Positions 7,071 to 11,267 of a DNA stretch of 11,267 nt are shown here, piece after piece. Origin of the DNA: an uncultured Bacilli bacterium (GTDB lineage Bacteria > Bacillota_I > Bacilli_A > RF39 > UBA660); NCBI GenBank assembly GCA_934119955.1, contig CAKOSZ010000016.1, positions 1-11,267 on the forward strand, written 5' to 3'. The position numbers and the translations under genes are program-made. The notes beneath the pieces are model-generated. The model saw only the letters and a program-made list of their open reading frames with translations. It was not told the DNA's origin and did not search any database. Positions within the stretch are counted from its first letter, which is position 1, and each line of letters opens with the position of its first letter.

Positions 7071-8024
7071 ATGAATTTTCAAAAAATAAATTTATTAGAA
7101 AAAAGAAAAAAAACTATTGAAGAACTAATCAATTATTATGCTGAATACAGAATTTATTGCTATAATAAAGGTGATAAATTAAAAGGGATCGAGTTAAGGA
7201 AAAAACTTCATTTTTTAATTAATTTAATTTTAAAAATTGATCAAGTTTTATCTTCTGAAGAAAATATAATAATTGATAATAAAAATCAAGCAAGTAAGGA
7301 TAATCCTAAAATATTTGCTTGTACTCATATTGGTGGTAATGATATTCAAAGAACTTTTCAAGTTATTAAAGAACCTGCTTATTTAATGTTAGGTGATCCA
7401 GGTATATTATATAAAAAGCTTATTTATCAAGGTTTAAAATTAAATGGAGTTATTCCTCTTGAAACTAAAAATAAACTTGATAGAAAAATTGCTTATTCTA
7501 GATCGATTGAATTATTAACTAAGGGAGGAAACTTATTAATTTATCCTGAGGGAGCTTGGAATGTTTCACCTAATGTAGTTGTTATGAAAACATTTCCTGG
7601 TACCGTTAGAATGGCTAAAGAAACAGGATGTGAAATAGTTCCAATTGCTGTTGAACAGTACAACAAAAGTTTTTATTTCAATATTGGAAAAAACTATGGT
7701 ATTTCTAAAAATACAACTAAATCAGAAGAAGAATTAAATTTGGAATTAAGAGATAAACTTTGTACTTTAAAATGGGAAATTATGGAAAGCATGACATCAT
7801 TAAAAAGAGAGAAAATTAAAACTTCTGTTTCCAATTTTCAAAAAGATATTGTCGAAAGATGTAATTATGGGTATGGTTTTTCCCTAGAAGATGCTTTAAG
7901 TGAAAGTTTTCATGATAAAAACATTATAAGTGAAGAAGAAGTATTTTCTTTTATGGATAGTTTAAATGTTAATTCTAATAATGGATTTTTATTAAGAAAT
8001 TATGAAAAAAGATTAAAAAGATGA
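7071..8024 (+). CDS. PlsC-like lysophospholipid acyltransferase family protein
   Basis: Member of the LPLAT superfamily, which transfers acyl chains to lysophosphatidic acid or similar acceptors at the membrane. I choose ATG 7071 (317 residues) because GGGGG (7061-7065) is suitably placed and the upstream ATG lies before the likely transcript start. The catalytic HX4D motif is His86-Asp91 in THIGGNDIQ. Block II is GVIPLET (126-132), block III is YPEGAWN (158-164), variant of the usual PEGTR, and block IV is IVPIAVEQY (189-197). The N-terminal 75 residues are helical and charged, not the membrane helix of classical PlsC, and the C-terminal 75 residues are also charged and helical. It may therefore be a peripheral enzyme with a non-standard acceptor. 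It ends in TGA and sits 13 nt before the pseudo-kinase gene, with which it is probably co-transcribed. Family is clear; acceptor is unknown. Confidence 0.85.
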   Translation: MNFQKINLLEKRKKTIEELINYYAEYRIYCYNKGDKLKGIELRKKLHFLINLILKIDQVLSSEENIIIDNKNQASKDNPKIFACTHIGGNDIQRTFQVIKEPAYLMLGDPGILYKKLIYQGLKLNGVIPLETKNKLDRKIAYSRSIELLTKGGNLLIYPEGAWNVSPNVVVMKTFPGTVRMAKETGCEIVPIAVEQYNKSFYFNIGKNYGISKNTTKSEEELNLELRDKLCTLKWEIMESMTSLKREKIKTSVSNFQKDIVERCNYGYGFSLEDALSESFHDKNIISEEEVFSFMDSLNVNSNNGFLLRNYEKRLKR

Positions 8025-8037
8025 AAAGAGGTAGTAA

Positions 8038-9816
8038 ATGCAAGGAATTATATTACAAATAGTAGGATTATTAATAATTATAACCTTAATAATATTATTT
8101 TTTTCTAAACCCAATGTTGATAATGTAGAGACAAAGACATATGCTAAATTAATAGGTTTAAACTTTTTATTTGTAATTATTGGTATTACAACATATTTTA
8201 TTGCTAGATTAACAAGTAATTTAAATTTAATAGGAATCTTTCAAAAAATATATATGAGTATTTTAACTTTATTAAATTTATATTCAATGTACTATTGTTT
8301 ATTTGTTTATGATAAAGAAAAACGATTTATTAAATTAAAAAAAATATTATTTATTATTACAATTATAGCAATACTTGGTATATTATTTTTACCATTAAAT
8401 GTCATTTATAAAGGTGATTTATTAGATGGGACAGGTTTATCATATAATGTTGCTATAGGGCATACAATTTTAAGTTTTTCCTTTTTTATAATTATAACAA
8501 TTTATCTAGTTATTAAAAAATACTCTATTAAAAAAATAATTCCATATATTATATTAATAATACTTTATTTAGTAGGTTTTATAGTAAGAAGCTACTATAA
8601 AGAATTAATATTTGAAGGTTTCTTCTATTCCTATATACTATTTATTATGTATAATACAATTGAAAACCCAGATGTTAAAATGGCTAAGGAATTAGCATTT
8701 CAAAAAGAATTAGCTTTAGAGGCTTCTAATAAAACTTTGAATTTAATATGTGATATTGAAAATAATTTAAAATCAATAGTAGAAGATTTAAAATTATTTG
8801 GAAATTTGAAAGTTAATGAAAAAAATGTAGAAGAACTAAATAAATCATTATCAAGTTTTCAAAATAGAGCAATCAAATTAAGTAATAAAATATCAGATAT
8901 TATTAATTTAGCAATGCTAAAAAGTCAAGATGACACTGAAGAACACAATTATAAAACAAATGATATGATAAAAAAACTACAAGAATTAATAAAAACTGAA
9001 GAAAAAGATCTTAAGATAAATGTAAAAGTAGGTGATGATTTTCCAGTTGAATTGTATGGCTTAGAAACAGAAGTTATCAAAGCAAATTTATATTTTTTAA
9101 AATTAATATCATCTTTGAACTTAAAAAAAGAAATAAATTTAATAATTAATAATATTCAAGTAGGAAGATTTTTGAAAATAAGATTTAATTATGAAATTAC
9201 TGATAAAAATATCTTTAATTATATTTTTGAAAATATACAAACACATGAATTAAAATTTAAAAATATAAATAACATTAATTATGAAATAATTTTGAATTTA
9301 TTAGAAAAAATAAATGGAAAAATAATAATTATTAAAAATAATGATAAAGTAAATTTAATATTATGTATTAATCAAAGATTAGTTAGTGAATATGATGCTT
9401 TAAGTGAAAAAGAAGAAAATAAGAATATAAAAGTTAAATATCATGATTATAGTAATAAAAGAGTGTTAATTCTTGATGATAATAAATTAAATATTAAAGA
9501 TATGAAAATATTGTTTAAACCATATAAAATTGAAAATTTATATGTAAATAAAATAAATGAAATGGGGAATATTTTAAGTTTAAATGAAACATTTGATTTA
9601 ATTTTAATAGATAGCAGTTATTTTAAAAGTGATTTTGATATAATTAATTATATAAGAGAAAAAGCTAAATATAAAGTAATTGTTATTATTATGATTAATG
9701 ATGATGAAGAAACTATTATAGATAAATATATTAAAAATGGTTATGATGATTATATTATAAAACCAGTTAATAAAAAAAATCTTAATAAGTTATTAAATAA
9801 ATATTTTATTAAATAG
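8038..9816 (+). CDS. Membrane hybrid histidine-kinase-like protein with degenerate kinase and C-terminal receiver
   Basis: 592 residues. About seven hydrophobic helices occupy 3-22, 36-57, 63-91, 101-121, 139-159, 166-184 and 189-207, a 7TM-type sensor region. The linker AKELAFQKELALEAS (216-230) is the coiled coil usual before a HisKA domain. In the H-box position, ICDIENNLKSIV (237-248) lines up with SHEIRTPLNAIV, putting Cys238 where the phosphorylated His belongs. Residues 338-450 follow the HATPase outline: LYG, KIFE-like NYIFENI at 394-400, and NLLEKINGKIIII at 420-432. The N, G1 and G2 boxes are absent. The receiver (474-592) keeps the acid pair Asp480/Asp481, phospho-acceptor Asp525 and Lys575 in KPVN, but has Ile553 where Thr/Ser is usual. 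ATP binding and autophosphorylation therefore look lost. It could be a scaffold or signal output driven by another kinase. AGAGG (8027-8031) precedes the ATG. Architecture is inferred from motif alignment by eye. Confidence 0.75.
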   Translation: MQGIILQIVGLLIIITLIILFFSKPNVDNVETKTYAKLIGLNFLFVIIGITTYFIARLTSNLNLIGIFQKIYMSILTLLNLYSMYYCLFVYDKEKRFIKLKKILFIITIIAILGILFLPLNVIYKGDLLDGTGLSYNVAIGHTILSFSFFIIITIYLVIKKYSIKKIIPYIILIILYLVGFIVRSYYKELIFEGFFYSYILFIMYNTIENPDVKMAKELAFQKELALEASNKTLNLICDIENNLKSIVEDLKLFGNLKVNEKNVEELNKSLSSFQNRAIKLSNKISDIINLAMLKSQDDTEEHNYKTNDMIKKLQELIKTEEKDLKINVKVGDDFPVELYGLETEVIKANLYFLKLISSLNLKKEINLIINNIQVGRFLKIRFNYEITDKNIFNYIFENIQTHELKFKNINNINYEIILNLLEKINGKIIIIKNNDKVNLILCINQRLVSEYDALSEKEENKNIKVKYHDYSNKRVLILDDNKLNIKDMKILFKPYKIENLYVNKINEMGNILSLNETFDLILIDSSYFKSDFDIINYIREKAKYKVIVIIMINDDEETIIDKYIKNGYDDYIIKPVNKKNLNKLLNKYFIK

Positions 9817-9829
9817 TGTTAAAAGTATG

Positions 9830-9856
9830 AATAGGAATTTATTTTCCTATTTTTTT
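9830..9856 (+). terminator. Terminator after the pseudo-kinase gene (repeat copy 2)
   Basis: The stem AATAGGAA (9830-9837) / TTCCTATT (9844-9851) followed by a T-run ends the acyltransferase and pseudo-kinase operon. The sequence 9829-9856 is identical to the spoIVB terminator at 7014-7041. Confidence 0.75.
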
Positions 9857-9857
9857 A

Positions 9858-9866
9858 TGATACAAT
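9858..9866 (+). promoter_or_regulatory. Extended -10 promoter of mtnN-trmL
   Basis: TGA plus TACAAT is a TGN-extended -10 element placed just after the terminator T-run. Transcription would start near 9873, giving a leader of about 11 nt with GTGGTGA (9874-9880) as ribosome binding site. It has the same offset from the repeat as the acyltransferase promoter. Confidence 0.5.
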
Positions 9867-9883
9867 ATGCTTTGTGGTGATTT

Positions 9884-10576
9884 ATGAAAATAGGAATTAT
9901 ATTTGCAATGGAAAGTGAACTTAATGCATTAAAAAAATATTTAGATATTAAAAATACTTATAATTTATTTGAATTAAAGTTTTATGAGGCAAGTATTTCT
10001 AATATTACTTGTATATTAGTGGAAGCAGGAATTGGAAAAGTAAATGCTAGTCGAACTACTCAAATATTAATTGATAATTTATCTGTTGATTTTATATTTA
10101 ATATAGGTGTTGCTGGGGGAGTAGATAATAGTTTAAATGTTTTAGATATTGTAATTGGTAGTAAAGTTGTTCAACATGATTTTGATATAACAGCATTTAA
10201 TCATGAAAAAGGTTATATACCAAATACAGGAGTATTTATTGAAAGTGATGCTTATTTATTAAAAAAGGCTAAAAATTTAATTGCTGATGATACTTATAAA
10301 GTAGGGGTAATTGCCTCAGGAGATATATTTTTAACCGATAAAAACATGAGTAAAAAAATTAATTCTAAATTTAATGCTTTATGTGTTGAAATGGAAGGGG
10401 CAAGTATTGGTATGGTTTGTTCTTTGTGCCATGTTCCTTTTTTAATTATTAGAAGTATAAGTGATGTAGTAGGACTTGATAATAAAATATCATATGAAGA
10501 GTTTTTAGAAAAAAGTAGTGAAAAAGTTGCTTTATTCATGATAAAATTAATAAAAAGTTTGGAGGAATTATGTTAA
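9884..10576 (+). CDS. mtnN: 5'-methylthioadenosine/S-adenosylhomocysteine nucleosidase
   Basis: Cytoplasmic enzyme that cleaves adenine from methylthioadenosine and S-adenosylhomocysteine, removing product inhibition of methyltransferases and feeding methionine and S-ribosylhomocysteine recycling. The 230 residues match the family. MKIGIIFAMESEL carries catalytic Glu12, VEAGIGKVNAS (46-56) and NIGVAGG (73-79) form the substrate-binding loops, VEMEGASI (168-175) carries Glu171, and SISD (191-194) carries the general acid Asp194. These match Glu12, Glu174 and Asp197 of the E. coli enzyme. The ribosome binding site GTGGTGA is close to the ATG. The last 7 nt overlap the start of trmL, so the two are coupled. 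Nothing is missing or truncated. Confidence 0.96.
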   Translation: MKIGIIFAMESELNALKKYLDIKNTYNLFELKFYEASISNITCILVEAGIGKVNASRTTQILIDNLSVDFIFNIGVAGGVDNSLNVLDIVIGSKVVQHDFDITAFNHEKGYIPNTGVFIESDAYLLKKAKNLIADDTYKVGVIASGDIFLTDKNMSKKINSKFNALCVEMEGASIGMVCSLCHVPFLIIRSISDVVGLDNKISYEEFLEKSSEKVALFMIKLIKSLEELC

Positions 10577-11100
10577 ATATTGTTTTATATGAACCTGAAA
10601 TACCAACTAATACTGGTAATATTATGCGTACATGTGTTGCAACTAATACAAGACTTCATTTAATAGAACCCCTTGGGTTTAGTTTAGATGAGAAAAGTAT
10701 TAAAAGAAGTGGAGTAAATTATATTGATAAATTAGAGTATTATGTTTATAAAAATTTTGATGATTTTAAAAATAAAAATAAAGGAACTTATTATTATTTT
10801 ACAAGATATGGTAAAAAACCTCATACAAGTTTTGATTATAAAGTAGAGTATCAAAAAAATGATATTTACTTAATATTTGGTAAGGAATCAACTGGTATTC
10901 CAAGAAGTATTCTAGGAAGTGATTTAGAACATTGTATGCGAATACCAATGACTAGCAATGTAAGATCTTTAAATCTTTCTAATTGTTGTGCAATTGTTAT
11001 ATATGAAGTATTAAGACAACTTGATTATTTAGATTTATTAAGAGTAGAACCCCATAAAAGTGAAGATTTTATAATAGATGGTATAGATAAACATGAATAA
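10570..11100 (+). CDS. trmL: tRNA (cytidine(34)-2'-O)-methyltransferase TrmL
   Basis: SPOUT-class (trefoil knot) enzyme that methylates the 2'-O of the wobble nucleotide in certain leucine tRNAs using S-adenosylmethionine. The start MLNIVLYEPEIPTNTGNIMR is the family signature (PEIPTNTGNIMRTC, 9-22). RSGVNY is at 46-51, the SAM-binding knot motif FGKESTGIP at 103-111, and IPMTSNVRSLNLSN at 125-138. The 176 residues exceed the usual 155 or so. The extra length comes from a loop near 64-72 and a hydrophilic tail after about residue 157 (RVEPHKSEDFIIDGIDKHE). GGAGG (10561-10565) lies inside mtnN, 4 nt before the overlapping ATG. Its SAH by-product is the substrate of its partner MtnN. Confidence 0.95.
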   Translation: MLNIVLYEPEIPTNTGNIMRTCVATNTRLHLIEPLGFSLDEKSIKRSGVNYIDKLEYYVYKNFDDFKNKNKGTYYYFTRYGKKPHTSFDYKVEYQKNDIYLIFGKESTGIPRSILGSDLEHCMRIPMTSNVRSLNLSNCCAIVIYEVLRQLDYLDLLRVEPHKSEDFIIDGIDKHE

Positions 11101-11267
11101 ATATATAAATAGCCGAAAATTTTAATTTATTTTAAAAGTAATCAAAATCACTTGAAAAAGTAAAAAGATATTTAATTGATTTGATTTAAGAAAATATTTG
11201 ATAAAAGATTCGAGTTTTAATATTTTTGTGAAAGATTATAATTTATGATGTTTTTTATAGAAAAAAG

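Larger units (their letters stand above)
9818..9866 (+). repeat. Direct repeat, copy 2 (noncoding)
   Basis: Second copy of 7001-7051. Here the part resembling the spoIVB 3' end lies outside any gene, just after the TAG of the pseudo-kinase gene (9814-9816). This suggests that it is the derived copy. The two copies exactly bracket the acyltransferase/pseudo-kinase unit. Confidence 0.8.

Noticed and set aside
10294..10539. Minus-strand open frame of 81 codons inside mtnN
   Set aside because: Antisense shadow over catalytic residues of mtnN, with no initiation signal.
11101..11267. Possible promoter (TATAAT at 11237-11242) and start of a gene (ATG at 11245) at the window end
   Set aside because: No matching -35 box, no ribosome binding site, and only a few codons before the end; nothing else (tRNA, hairpin, riboswitch) can be supported in this 167-nt AT-rich tail.
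1..11267. CRISPR array, tRNA or rRNA genes, insertion sequence or prophage
   Set aside because: No regularly spaced repeats, no cloverleaf or rRNA signatures, no transposase or integrase; the only repeat pair is the terminator-promoter module.

Overview
The window comes from a very AT-rich (roughly a quarter GC by eye), gene-dense bacterial chromosome. The gene set (MutM, RecD2, transketolase, a SpoIVB-type S55 peptidase, MTA/SAH nucleosidase, TrmL), the strong GGAGG-type ribosome binding sites and the low GC point to Bacillota, class Bacilli, probably one of the small-genome uncultured gut lineages near the Bacilli/Mollicutes boundary (RF39-like). That placement is inference. TGA acts as a stop (acyltransferase gene, 8022-8024) and every tryptophan I checked is TGG, so the code is the standard bacterial one and not the Mycoplasma code.

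Layout. 1-182 is an AT-rich leader with a promoter. 183-3159 is a translationally coupled repair pair, mutM and recD2. 3160-3447 carries a promoter, a hairpin at the predicted 5' end of the mRNA, a 52-residue single-pass membrane protein gene and a bidirectional terminator. 3448-3969 on the minus strand is an unrecognised two-helix membrane protein with a consensus promoter. It is divergent from transketolase (4074-5990), which is followed 66 nt later by a spoIVB homologue (6057-7019).

7071-9816 is a two-gene unit: a PlsC-like acyltransferase and a membrane protein built like a hybrid histidine kinase but lacking the kinase residues. A near-identical terminator plus extended -10 promoter module lies on each side of this unit (7001-7051 and 9818-9866). 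The second copy seems to carry a decayed remnant of the spoIVB 3' end. 9884-11100 is a coupled pair, mtnN and trmL. 11101-11267 is AT-rich and I see no supportable gene in it.

How the genes may work together. MutM and RecD2 both serve genome maintenance. MtnN hydrolyses the S-adenosylhomocysteine left by methyltransferases such as TrmL. SpoIVB is a sporulation checkpoint protease in Bacillus, where its neighbour is the response regulator gene spo0A. Here the next two-component-like gene is the pseudo-kinase with a receiver domain. The most unusual parts of the window are this pseudo-kinase and the direct repeats that bracket it together with the acyltransferase.
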